The position numbers were made by a program, and so were the translations under genes. From Desulfovibrio intestinalis (GTDB taxonomy: Bacteria > Desulfobacterota > Desulfovibrionia > Desulfovibrionales > Desulfovibrionaceae): DNA of 64,000 nucleotides. Within the stretch, counting starts at the first letter, position 1; each line of letters opens with the position of its first letter. The notes under the pieces are model-generated. The model worked only from the letters and a program-made list of their open reading frames with translations, had not been told where the DNA came from and did no database searches. Of this stretch, positions 1-8,020 are shown piece by piece. The stretch is taken from assembly GCF_014202345.1 (NCBI RefSeq), contig NZ_JACHGO010000002.1, positions 124,001 to 188,000 of the forward strand, written 5' to 3'.

Positions 1-2277
1 CAGGTGGTGCTCAGTTTTTCATCGGGCAGAAGCCGCGCCAGATTTTTGAAGCTGGCCGAACAGGACGGCATCGCACCCGCCATGCGCTATGCGCCGGAGC
101 AGCGGGGGATTTTCGCCCTCGTTTCGCAGTTCAGATCCGGTGCGGATCTGGTATGGGACGACGCTCTGGTTCTTGGCGAAGACATCCTTTATCCCAAGGC
201 TGAAAAAACGCCGCGCGTGTCGTCCCGCGTCTTCAAGGGCCTGGACTCCTTTGACGATCTCAAGCCCGGCGACCTTCTTGTGCACCGCGACTACGGCATC
301 GGACGTTTCGCTGGTCTGCACCATATGGACATCAATGCTGCGGCCAACGATTTTCTGCTGGTGGAGTATTCCGGCAAGGACAAGCTCTATGTGCCAGCCG
401 ACCGCCTGGGCCTCATCCAGCGTTTCAAGGGCACAGAAGGTGTAGAGCCTGCTCTTGACCGTCTGGGCGGCGCAGCCTGGATTTCTGGCAAGGAAAAAGC
501 CCGCAAGGCCATTGAAAAAATCGCCGCAGATCTTGTGGAAATGTACGCCTACCGCAAGGTAACCAAGGGCTTTCGCTACGATCCGCCTGGCGAACTGTAT
601 CACGAATTTGAAGCCACCTTTGGCTTTGAGGAAACCCCCGATCAGGCCAAGGCCATTCAGGACGTGCTGGACGATATGGATAAAACCAGCCCGATGGACC
701 GCCTTGTTTGCGGCGACGTGGGCTTCGGTAAAACTGAGGTGGCGTTGCGCGCTGCCTTCCGCGCTGCTTCCGAGGGGCGGCAGGTGGCCATGTTGTGTCC
801 CACGACGGTGTTGGCCGAACAGCACTATCAGACGTTCAGGGCGCGTCTGGCGGGCTTTCCCGTCAACGTGGGCCTGCTCAGCCGTTTTGTGTCGCGTCCA
901 AAGCAGAAGGATGTGCTCAAGGCTGCCGCCGCAGGGCAGATAGACATACTCATAGGCACCCACCGTCTTTTGTCCACAGACGTGAAGCTGCCCAACCTGA
1001 CCCTGCTTATCCTTGATGAAGAACAGCGCTTTGGTGTGCGTCACAAGGAAAAACTCAAGGCCCTCAAGAAAAATGTGGACGTGCTGACGCTTACGGCCAC
1101 ACCCATTCCGCGTACCTTGCAGCTTTCAATGTCCGGCATACGCGAGCTTTCCATTATTGAAACCGCGCCGCAGGACCGCAAGCCCGTGGCCAGCGCCGTG
1201 CTGCGCAGGGATGATAACGTGCTGCGCAAGGTGATGGAGCGCGAGATGGAGCGCGAGGGCCAGATATTCTGGGTATACAACCGGGTGCAGGGGCTTGAGC
1301 GCGTGGCTGAATATGTGCGCGGGCTTGTTCCTGCCGCGCGGGTGGGTATGGCCCACGGCCAGATGTCTGAAACCGAGCTGGAAGATACCATGCACAAATT
1401 CTGGCATGGTGAACTGGATGTGCTGGTCTGCACTTCCATTGTGGAATCCGGTCTGGACTTCCCCCGTGCCAATACTCTGGTGGTGGATCAGGCCCAGATG
1501 TTCGGGCTTGGGCAATTGTACCAGTTGCGCGGCCGAGTTGGCCGCAGCGACAGGCAGGCCTATGCCTTTTTTGTTGTGCCCGATGCCGAGCGCCTGACTG
1601 CCATAGCCGAAGAACGCCTGCGCATTATTATGGATATGGACTACTTGGGCGCGGGATTTCAGGTGGCGATGGAAGATTTGCGTCTGCGCGGGGCTGGCAA
1701 TATACTGGGCGAAGTGCAGTCGGGCCACATGTGCCGTGTGGGTCTGGATCTGTATCTAGAAATGCTTGAAGAAGCCGTGGGCCGCCTCAAGGGCATGCCC
1801 GAAAGTCTGGTGAGCGAAACGGAACTGACGTTGGGCCTGCCAGCGCATATTCCTGCTTCGTACATTGACGACGGGCGCGAACGTCTGCGCTGCTACAAGG
1901 CGCTGACCTCGGCCTCGGGCGGAGCTGCGCGGGAAGAAACGGCCCTGTCCATCCGCGACCGCTTCGGGCCTTTCCCCGAAGAGCTGGCGAACTTTCTGGC
2001 AGTGCTCGACCTCAAGCAGTTTCTTACCGAGCTTCAGGTGCAAAAGGCCGACGTGCACCGCGGCTATGTGCGCCTGACCTGGCCCGACGGGCAGACCGCC
2101 GTGCAGCCCGAGCGCATTGTAGCCCTTGCTGCCTCCATGCCGGGCGCGCGCGTGCAACCCCCTGCGGGGCTGACACTGCCTCTGGAAAAAGACGCTTCTT
2201 TTGCACAGGGACTTGACAGACTGCGTCAGGCACTGGAAGACATACGCATGCCCATTGCGGAACAGGTCTCGTCCTGA
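1..2277 (+). CDS. mfd: Transcription-repair coupling factor Mfd, C-terminal part (5' truncated by window edge)
   Basis: The frame is open to the first base, so the roughly 390 N-terminal residues (UvrB-like region) of this normally ~1150-residue protein lie outside. Visible are 758 residues: the RNA-polymerase-interacting CarD-like domain near residues 85-150 (GDLLVHRDYGIGRF), the superfamily 2 translocase with Walker A GDVGFGKTE near 240, a DEEQ box near 338, TATPIPRTL, and QLRGRVGRSDRQAY near 506, then the C-terminal TRCF domain. The family pushes stalled RNA polymerase off damaged template DNA and recruits UvrA for nucleotide excision repair in the cytoplasm. Stop is TGA at 2275-2277. The next gene follows after about 70 bases on the same strand and may be cotranscribed. 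Confidence 0.97.
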   Translation, partial: QVVLSFSSGRSRARFLKLAEQDGIAPAMRYAPEQRGIFALVSQFRSGADLVWDDALVLGEDILYPKAEKTPRVSSRVFKGLDSFDDLKPGDLLVHRDYGIGRFAGLHHMDINAAANDFLLVEYSGKDKLYVPADRLGLIQRFKGTEGVEPALDRLGGAAWISGKEKARKAIEKIAADLVEMYAYRKVTKGFRYDPPGELYHEFEATFGFEETPDQAKAIQDVLDDMDKTSPMDRLVCGDVGFGKTEVALRAAFRAASEGRQVAMLCPTTVLAEQHYQTFRARLAGFPVNVGLLSRFVSRPKQKDVLKAAAAGQIDILIGTHRLLSTDVKLPNLTLLILDEEQRFGVRHKEKLKALKKNVDVLTLTATPIPRTLQLSMSGIRELSIIETAPQDRKPVASAVLRRDDNVLRKVMEREMEREGQIFWVYNRVQGLERVAEYVRGLVPAARVGMAHGQMSETELEDTMHKFWHGELDVLVCTSIVESGLDFPRANTLVVDQAQMFGLGQLYQLRGRVGRSDRQAYAFFVVPDAERLTAIAEERLRIIMDMDYLGAGFQVAMEDLRLRGAGNILGEVQSGHMCRVGLDLYLEMLEEAVGRLKGMPESLVSETELTLGLPAHIPASYIDDGRERLRCYKALTSASGGAAREETALSIRDRFGPFPEELANFLAVLDLKQFLTELQVQKADVHRGYVRLTWPDGQTAVQPERIVALAASMPGARVQPPAGLTLPLEKDASFAQGLDRLRQALEDIRMPIAEQVSS

Positions 2278-2347
2278 TCTGACAGGGCGGCCATGCGCCG
2301 CCCTTGACCGTTTTTCTCCGGCCAGCCGTTGCCGGAAGAGGAAGTCT

Positions 2348-3613
2348 ATGCCCTTGTTTTTTTCAGCTGAACACGGCGACCACAAAAAGCTGCCGCCAAC
2401 GGTTTCTGCACAGGTGGCCGGAACGCCAGGGCGGTTGTGTGGGCATGCGGCGCGCTCCGTGTCGGGGCTGACGGCTGCGTTTTTACCTCGCATGGCGCGT
2501 CTGGCGCTGCTTGTCTGCTGCTTCATGCTGACCGCCTGTTTCGAGGCGCGCTTGCCTGAGGGCGTGGTGGCCACGGTCAACAGCGAGCCCATTTACCTGC
2601 GTACCGTGCAGGCCCTGCTGGACAGCCGGTCAGCGGCTTTGGGCACCATGCAGCGGCCATCGCTGGAAAATATGAAGCGGCAGTACGGCGATGCCTTGAG
2701 CACACTGATTATTTACGCCCTGGTACGCCAGGATTTGCGCGACCTGCAAATCCCTGTCACAGACGCTGCCCTTGAAGCCGCGGTGGCTGCCATCAGGGCT
2801 GACTACGGCGGTCAGGAAGGGCTGGCGCGTTTTCTGGCTGACGAATCGCTGGACGAAAACGAATGGCGGGTGCTCATGCGCGATCATCTGGCCATTCAAA
2901 GTTTTGAAAAGCGCATTCTTTTGCCCGGTATTCGAATTTCTCTGGACGACGTGCGAGTATATTACAAGGAACACGAAACTGAATTCAACCTACCTGAAAC
3001 GCTGGACGTTTGCCTGATTTCAGCCGTAGAACGCCAGCTTGTAGACAGTTTTTGCGCGTCTTTCGTCTCTGGCCGCCCGGCACGCGAAGAGCAGGCCAGG
3101 GATATTTTATTGCAGTGCCAGGAAATGAATTTGGCCCAGTTGCCGGCCGCTTGGCGGAAAAAAGCTGAAAAGCTCGCGCCGGGGCAGTGTGCTTCTCCTG
3201 TTCAGGAGGACGGACGCTGGTACGGGCTTGCACTGGAAGGGCGTAATCCCGCTCACACGATGGGCGTGGCCGAGGCCTATCCGCTCATTGAGAACATTTT
3301 GCGTCAACAGCGTAAGGAAGCCGCTTTCGAACGCTGGCTGACTGCGGCTCTGGAACGCGCGCAGGTGCGTGTGAATCCTGACCTTATGGCTGATCTGCTC
3401 ACGCCGCCCTCTGCACGGCCCGCAATGCGGGAAGACGGCTCCGGTGCGGGCAATGGCCTTTCCTCACACGGTGGCGTCAACGGCTCCGGCGATGCCGGGC
3501 CCGGTTCGTCAGATGGAGAGGAAGGCGCGGATACCCCGGGGGGCGGTGGGGAAACAGACGGACCATATGAAAAAACGGGGACGCCCGGCAAGCAAGTCCG
3601 GCAGGGCTTGTAG
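2348..3613 (+). CDS. SurA/parvulin-type peptidyl-prolyl isomerase-like lipoprotein
   Basis: Two starts compete. ATG 2348 follows a strong GGAAGAGGAAG ribosome site but puts about 48 residues before the export signal. ATG 2492 has no clear ribosome site but gives a classic lipoprotein signal, MARLALLVCCFMLTAC, with lipobox LTAC; the mature protein would begin at that Cys. The mature part opens with VATVNSEPIYLRTVQ, the SurA-N chaperone pattern seen also in the next gene. The later region, where a parvulin domain would sit, is divergent and its isomerase residues are not obvious. The C-terminal ~65 residues are Gly/Ser/Pro-rich. Probable role: folding of exported proteins at the periplasmic side. 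A paralogue-like SurA gene follows at 3708. Catalytic activity is doubtful. Confidence 0.75.
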   Translation: MPLFFSAEHGDHKKLPPTVSAQVAGTPGRLCGHAARSVSGLTAAFLPRMARLALLVCCFMLTACFEARLPEGVVATVNSEPIYLRTVQALLDSRSAALGTMQRPSLENMKRQYGDALSTLIIYALVRQDLRDLQIPVTDAALEAAVAAIRADYGGQEGLARFLADESLDENEWRVLMRDHLAIQSFEKRILLPGIRISLDDVRVYYKEHETEFNLPETLDVCLISAVERQLVDSFCASFVSGRPAREEQARDILLQCQEMNLAQLPAAWRKKAEKLAPGQCASPVQEDGRWYGLALEGRNPAHTMGVAEAYPLIENILRQQRKEAAFERWLTAALERAQVRVNPDLMADLLTPPSARPAMREDGSGAGNGLSSHGGVNGSGDAGPGSSDGEEGADTPGGGGETDGPYEKTGTPGKQVRQGL

Positions 3614-3707
3614 CCTTGCCGGACGGTCATTGCATGTCGTGCTGTTTTGGGCTAAAAATCTGACGATAAACAGGCGCACCTGGCGCTTTGTATGAGGGAG
3701 AATACCT

Positions 3708-4643
3708 GTGAGGAAAACTCTTGTTTTGCTGCTGGCGATCATGCTTACGACCGTATGCGGTGTGCAGGCCGCCCAGCTCAATAAGGTGGCTGCGGTGGTC
3801 AATGGACAAGTCATCACCATGTTTGACCTGCAAAAAAATGCTTTGCCAGACCTGATGCGTAATGGTCTCAATCCGGACAATCCCGCCAATGCCAAGCAGG
3901 TGGACACGGTTTTTCGTAAGGTTCTGGACCTGATGATTATGGATATTCTCATCGCCCAGGAAGCTAAAAGACTGAAAGTCTCCGTTTCCCCTTCGGATAT
4001 TGACAATGAGATTGCCAAGATCATGCAGGGCCGCAATATGACCAAGCAGCAGTTCGAAGAACAGCTCGTTCGCCAGAAGAGCAGTGTGGCCGAACTGCGC
4101 GGCAATATAGAAAAGACCCTGCTGCGTCAGAAGATCATGAGCATGGAAGTGGGCCGCAAGGTTGTGGTTACCCCCGAAGAAATTCAGGCCTATTACGAAG
4201 CCAACAAGGCTACCATGTATGACCGCAGCGGCCTGCATATGGGTGTTATGGTCTATTCGCCCAAGGTCAACGCTGCCGCCATTGCCGCCCAGATACGCTC
4301 TGGGGCACTGACCTTTGAAGAAGCCGCGCAAAAATACTCCATTGCGCCCAACAAGGAAAAAGGCGGCGATATGGGCCCGGTAGAATGGGACCGCCTGAAT
4401 CCCGAATGGGAAGGCCGTCTTACCAAGATGAAGCCCGGCGACGTTACGGACGTTTTTGACCTTCAGGGGCACAAGGCGCAGGTGCATCTTTTCCGTCCCG
4501 GTGGCGGTGGTGTGAAGATGCTCTCCTTTGAAGAAGCCAAGCCGCAGATTGACGCCATTTTGCGTCAGCCCAAGGCTATGGAGCGCTTTGACGACTATAC
4601 GGGGCAGCTGCGCAAAAAGGCCGTGATTGACATCCGGCTGTAG
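3708..4643 (+). CDS. SurA-like periplasmic chaperone/peptidyl-prolyl isomerase
   Basis: GTG start 3708 is chosen because GAGGGAG lies seven bases upstream. A Sec signal peptide (MRKTLVLLLAIMLTTVCGVQA, cleavage before AQLNK) precedes the SurA N-terminal domain (VAAVVNGQVITMFDLQ, residues ~28-150). A PpiC/parvulin domain follows (~170-265), recognisable by LTFEEAAQKYS and a GGDMGPVEWDRL segment. At 311 residues it has one parvulin domain, not the two of E. coli SurA. It should assist outer-membrane protein folding in the periplasm. It sits directly behind the parvulin-like lipoprotein and ahead of the RodZ-like gene on the same strand, an envelope-assembly grouping. Confidence 0.88.
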   Translation: MRKTLVLLLAIMLTTVCGVQAAQLNKVAAVVNGQVITMFDLQKNALPDLMRNGLNPDNPANAKQVDTVFRKVLDLMIMDILIAQEAKRLKVSVSPSDIDNEIAKIMQGRNMTKQQFEEQLVRQKSSVAELRGNIEKTLLRQKIMSMEVGRKVVVTPEEIQAYYEANKATMYDRSGLHMGVMVYSPKVNAAAIAAQIRSGALTFEEAAQKYSIAPNKEKGGDMGPVEWDRLNPEWEGRLTKMKPGDVTDVFDLQGHKAQVHLFRPGGGGVKMLSFEEAKPQIDAILRQPKAMERFDDYTGQLRKKAVIDIRL

Positions 4644-4779
4644 CGTGATTGTTCTGGCGTGCGCGCGGCTTGTGCCGCGCCGCGTCTTTCCGGTGGCGAA
4701 CTGTTTTTCGGCTTATGGCCGGATATGCTGCTGGTAACAGCCGCCCGCGGGGCGGCAAAGACCTTTACCGAGGCTTTGC

Positions 4780-5769
4780 ATGACCTTAGAGGAATTGGGT
4801 GCGGTCCTTCGCGCTGAGCGTGAAAAGAGGGGTCTGAGCATCGAAGATGCGGCTAATCATTTGAAGATTGGCGCGCGTCTTTTGCGTGCGCTTGAGGCCG
4901 GGGACACATCTTCTCTGCCCCATCTGGCATATACCAAGGGCTTCATTCGTTCCTATTCTTCTTATGTGGGGCTTTCCACTGAAGAAGTCAGCGCTGCGCT
5001 GGCTGCTCTGGAAGCCAGCAATGAAGAAACCACTGTGCAGCAGGCGCCCATGCCGGACATTACCCTGGCCCCGCGCCGCAGCATGAAGCCTTTTCTTTCT
5101 GCTTTTGTGGTGGTTTTGCTGGGCGTAGGCGCGTATGCCGCATGGCAGCATGGCGCATTGGAATTTCTGACCAGCCAGACCCGCCGCATGGCGCAACCCG
5201 CGCCCATGCAAAGCCCGGATACCGCCGATACTTCCTCTCTTGGCGCAGGCTCCCGCAGTGTTGCCGCCAATCGTGAATCCCGTCAGGGAGCCAGCGCGGG
5301 GCAATCTGCAACGGCTGCGGCCGACAACGGTACTCAGGCGGCCCGTTCTGCCACATCCGTGGCACCCGCTGCGCCCGGTGCCTCTGCTGCATCTGGCACA
5401 TCTGGCGCTCCTGCTGCTCCCGGCACGCCCACACCGCCTGCCGCCCCTGTTGCGCCTGCCGCTCCTGCCGCGCCAGTGGCTGCTGCGCCCACTGGGGCCG
5501 CAGCAACGCAGACGCCCGTTACGGGGCCGCACAAGCTCATTATTACCGCTACGGAAGAATGTTGGGTGCACTCCAATGCGGATAATACGGACACCAGACA
5601 GTTTTCTTTGCGCAAGGGTGACACCTTTGCCCTTACGTTTAATAAAAGCCTGGAGTTGAAGCTCGGTAATGCGGGCGGGGTACGCCTCCGTTACGACGGC
5701 GAGGAGCTTCCCCCTGCAGGCGCAAGTGGTCAGGTACGCACGCTGACCTTCCCGCCGGCACTCCCATGA
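4780..5769 (+). CDS. RodZ-like helix-turn-helix membrane protein
   Basis: Residues ~1-75 form a Cro/CI-type helix-turn-helix of the HTH_25 kind (LGAVLRAEREKRGLSIEDAA, then a YTKGFIRSYSSYVGL segment typical of RodZ). A single membrane span lies near 102-120 (FVVVLLGVGAYAAW), followed by an Ala/Pro/Gly-rich linker of about 120 residues and a C-terminal beta-rich DUF4115-type domain (~250-325, ECWVHSNADNTD). In RodZ the cytoplasmic HTH binds MreB and supports rod shape; whether this protein does so is inferred from architecture. Its stop overlaps the start of recO by four bases (ATGA), so the two are translationally coupled. The linker is low complexity and creates long spurious frames on both strands. 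Confidence 0.85.
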   Translation: MTLEELGAVLRAEREKRGLSIEDAANHLKIGARLLRALEAGDTSSLPHLAYTKGFIRSYSSYVGLSTEEVSAALAALEASNEETTVQQAPMPDITLAPRRSMKPFLSAFVVVLLGVGAYAAWQHGALEFLTSQTRRMAQPAPMQSPDTADTSSLGAGSRSVAANRESRQGASAGQSATAAADNGTQAARSATSVAPAAPGASAASGTSGAPAAPGTPTPPAAPVAPAAPAAPVAAAPTGAAATQTPVTGPHKLIITATEECWVHSNADNTDTRQFSLRKGDTFALTFNKSLELKLGNAGGVRLRYDGEELPPAGASGQVRTLTFPPALP

Positions 5770-6518
5770 CCGAATGGGCCGATCACGCGCTTGTGCTGCG
5801 CATGGGGCACTTTCGTGAGTCGGACCTCTGGCTGAGAACCCTTTGTCGCAAGCACGGCCTGCTGACGCTGTTCGCCTTTGGCGGAAGCAGAAGCAGGCGT
5901 CGCTTTTGTGGCTGCCTCGACGTGCTCAACAGCCTGCACTGCCGGGTTAAAGCTTCGCCACGGGGCGGTTTTCTCAACCTTGAAGAGGCCGTGCTGCTGG
6001 GCGGCCCCCAAGCGCTCAGACGCGATTGGCGTCGTATGGGGCTGGCCGCCAACTGCATGCGGTTTGTCGAATCGCTTGGCGTGGGCGACGAAGGGGCGGA
6101 TGAAGCCTTTACGCTGGTGGAAGATATGCGGCGAACGCTTGAAGAAGCCGCCACGCTGCCCGCACTTTTTCCTCTTTTTTTCCGGTTGCGTCTGGCGGGG
6201 GCTCTGGGTTTTGCACCAAGTCTGGATGTCTGCGGCGTGTGCGGTTGTGCCTTGCAAGGCCCCGGGCAGTTTGTTGTGGATGAAGGTCATGTGCGTTGTC
6301 CTTCCTGCCGTGCGGAAGCCGGGCCTGTGCGATATGGCGTGGAATTGAGCACAGACGGACTTGACCTTTTGCGTCATGTACAGCAAGAATTGCCATCCGG
6401 CTGGCATGCGGAGGAACTGCCTTCTGTGGACAGACGGGCCTGCTCGCGTGTTATTGACGGTTTTGTGCAATACCATCTGGGGCTGGCGTGGGAGGGTGGT
6501 TTTTTCCGCCGCGTATAG
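5766..6518 (+). CDS. recO: DNA repair protein RecO
   Basis: 250 residues, full length for the family. N-terminal OB-fold (DHALVLRMGHFRESDLWLRTL) and a C-terminal helical part carrying a zinc-binding four-Cys motif, CGVCGC near residue 155 and CPSC near 178. RecO loads RecA onto SSB-coated single-stranded DNA together with RecR in gap and break repair. The start overlaps the RodZ-like gene by ATGA. No further gene follows for 600 bases; a GCCC/GGGC hairpin followed by seven T at 6644-6675 could terminate the transcript. Confidence 0.93.
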   Translation: MTEWADHALVLRMGHFRESDLWLRTLCRKHGLLTLFAFGGSRSRRRFCGCLDVLNSLHCRVKASPRGGFLNLEEAVLLGGPQALRRDWRRMGLAANCMRFVESLGVGDEGADEAFTLVEDMRRTLEEAATLPALFPLFFRLRLAGALGFAPSLDVCGVCGCALQGPGQFVVDEGHVRCPSCRAEAGPVRYGVELSTDGLDLLRHVQQELPSGWHAEELPSVDRRACSRVIDGFVQYHLGLAWEGGFFRRV

Positions 6519-6672
6519 CAGGAAGGGCATCGCCTGACCTGTTGCTGCGGGTTAAGAGACTGGTTCTATTGCGTCTTCGCGCGGCCAGGCTTTTGGGGCA
6601 CTGCATAACAAGGGAATCATTGACAAACGGCTCTCTTGTCTTCGCCCAACTGCCACAGGTATGCGGGCTTTT

Positions 6673-6810
6673 TTTGAGCATTTTTACGTGCTCAAACGCT
6701 GCGCGGAAGTGCAGCGCGCCGCAATGTGGCGTGGATTCTGCCAAAAATTGCAATTTTTGGCAGAACAACAGGTTTGAAATGTAAAGCGTTTCAAAACCAA
6801 TCTGCTCTGG
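6673..6810. repeat. Dispersed structured intergenic repeat, copy A
   Basis: Clearly homologous to 38249-38400. Shared blocks include a GCAGCGCGCCGCAA core and GTGGATTCTGCC. Its main hairpin is a perfect 30-base palindrome, TTCTGCCAAAAATTG paired with CAATTTTTGGCAGAA (about 6735-6764). Compared with copy B, paired positions change together (CCG/CGG to CCA/TGG; the closing AA/TT of the last hairpin to GG/CC), which argues for a conserved fold. The left end is shorter than in copy B. Confidence 0.8.
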
Positions 6811-6855
6811 AGCAGAGCCACCTGAAACTATTCTGGGATTGCAGGGCAGGTGCAC

Positions 6856-6901
6856 CCGTAACGGGCGCGTCATAAACTTTGAGAGATCATACTCTTAAAG
6901 T
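6856..6901. repeat. Short hairpin element shared with 13574-13620
   Basis: Begins CCGTAACG and continues into TAAACTTT and a hairpin in which ACTTTGAGAG pairs with CTCTTAAAGT. The same ordered blocks recur at 13574-13620. It lies 240 bases upstream of glyQ. Function unknown. Confidence 0.45.
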
Positions 6902-7137
6902 GTACCTGCTGGAGCAGGCAAAGTGTTCAACAGGCGCTCAAGGGCCAGCAAAGCCCGCCTGCGCCTGAACCTGCCCTAAACCTGGCCTGGTTTGACCAGG
7001 GGCAAGTGTTTAAAGACGAATCCTTGCGGGATTTTCAAGTGTGCAATGCTTCAAAAGGTCGAGGTGCGCGCCGTGCGCGTCCTTGGCGGGGCAAAAGCCG
7101 TGAGCCATTTCAATCAGCGTTTCCTAAAGGACAGCAC

Positions 7138-8016
7138 ATGTATTTTCAGGACGTGATACTCACCCTACAGGATTACTGGGCCAAACAGGGCTGCGTCATT
7201 GAGCAGCCCTCCGGCGTGGAGTGCGGGGCAGGTACTTTCAACCCCCATACTTTTTTGCGGGTCATTGGTCCCGAACCCTGGAGCGTGGCCTATGTGGAGC
7301 CCTCGCGGCGTCCCACAGACGGCCGTTACGGCGAAAATCCCAACCGCCTGCAACGCTACTTTCAGTTTCAGGTCATCATGAAGCCCTCGCCGGACAACGT
7401 GCAGGACCTCTATCTGCAAAGCCTCAATGCTTTGGGCATCAATCCCGCGCAGCACGACATCCGCTTTGTGGAAGATGACTGGGAATCACCCACTCTTGGC
7501 GCCTGGGGACTTGGCTGGGAAGTATGGCTCAACGGTATGGAAGTGAGCCAGTTCACCTATTTTCAGCAGGTGGGCGGCATTGATCTTTCGCCTGTCAGCG
7601 TTGAGCTGACCTACGGCCTGGAACGTCTGACCATGTATCTGCAAGGTGTGGAATCCGTTTACGATCTGGCCTGGAATAAAAATGTTACCTACGGGCACAT
7701 CTATCACCAGAACGAAGTGGAGCAGTCGCGCCACAACTTTGAGGCCAGCGACGCGCAGATGCTGCTGCGTCATTTCAGCGATTTTGAAGGGCAGAGCAAG
7801 GCCATGCTGGAACTGGGCCTGCCCTGGCCCGCGTACGATTACTGCCTGAAGTGTTCGCATACCTTTAACCTGCTGGATGCGCGCGGGGCCATATCCATCA
7901 CCGAACGCACCGGCTACATCGGCAGGGTGCGTGCCCTGGCGGCGGGCGTGGCCCGTCTGTATGCGGCTCAGCGCGAAGAACTGGGCTATCCCATGCTCAA
8001 AAAGGATGCGAGGTAA
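7138..8016 (+). CDS. glyQ: Glycyl-tRNA synthetase alpha subunit
   Basis: 292 residues, the normal length for the alpha subunit of the bacterial alpha2-beta2 enzyme. ATG 7138 ([19 protein letters not shown]) is chosen over an in-frame upstream extension because AAAGGA lies 7 bases before it and the family begins here. Class II aminoacylation core motifs are present, including [19 protein letters not shown] and [17 protein letters not shown]. It activates glycine and charges tRNA-Gly in the cytoplasm together with GlyS, encoded four bases downstream. Confidence 0.97.
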   Translation: MYFQDVILTLQDYWAKQGCVIEQPSGVECGAGTFNPHTFLRVIGPEPWSVAYVEPSRRPTDGRYGENPNRLQRYFQFQVIMKPSPDNVQDLYLQSLNALGINPAQHDIRFVEDDWESPTLGAWGLGWEVWLNGMEVSQFTYFQQVGGIDLSPVSVELTYGLERLTMYLQGVESVYDLAWNKNVTYGHIYHQNEVEQSRHNFEASDAQMLLRHFSDFEGQSKAMLELGLPWPAYDYCLKCSHTFNLLDARGAISITERTGYIGRVRALAAGVARLYAAQREELGYPMLKKDAR

Positions 8017-8020
8017 AGCC

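Larger units (their letters stand above)
6519..7137. other. Intergenic region recO-glyQ
   Basis: About 620 bases without a convincing gene. It holds a weak terminator-like GCCC...GGGC-T7 (6644-6675), one copy of the structured dispersed repeat (6673-6810) and a short hairpin element shared with 13574-13620 (6856-6901). The last 230 bases before glyQ presumably carry its promoter and leader. I found no T-box signature. Confidence 0.7.

Noticed and set aside
4786-5659. Several long frames across the RodZ-like linker on both strands
   Set aside because: They are by-products of the Ala/Pro-rich repeat coding sequence of the real gene.
6811-7137. Possible T-box leader before glyQ
   Set aside because: No T-box core motif or specifier hairpin followed by a competing terminator could be found.
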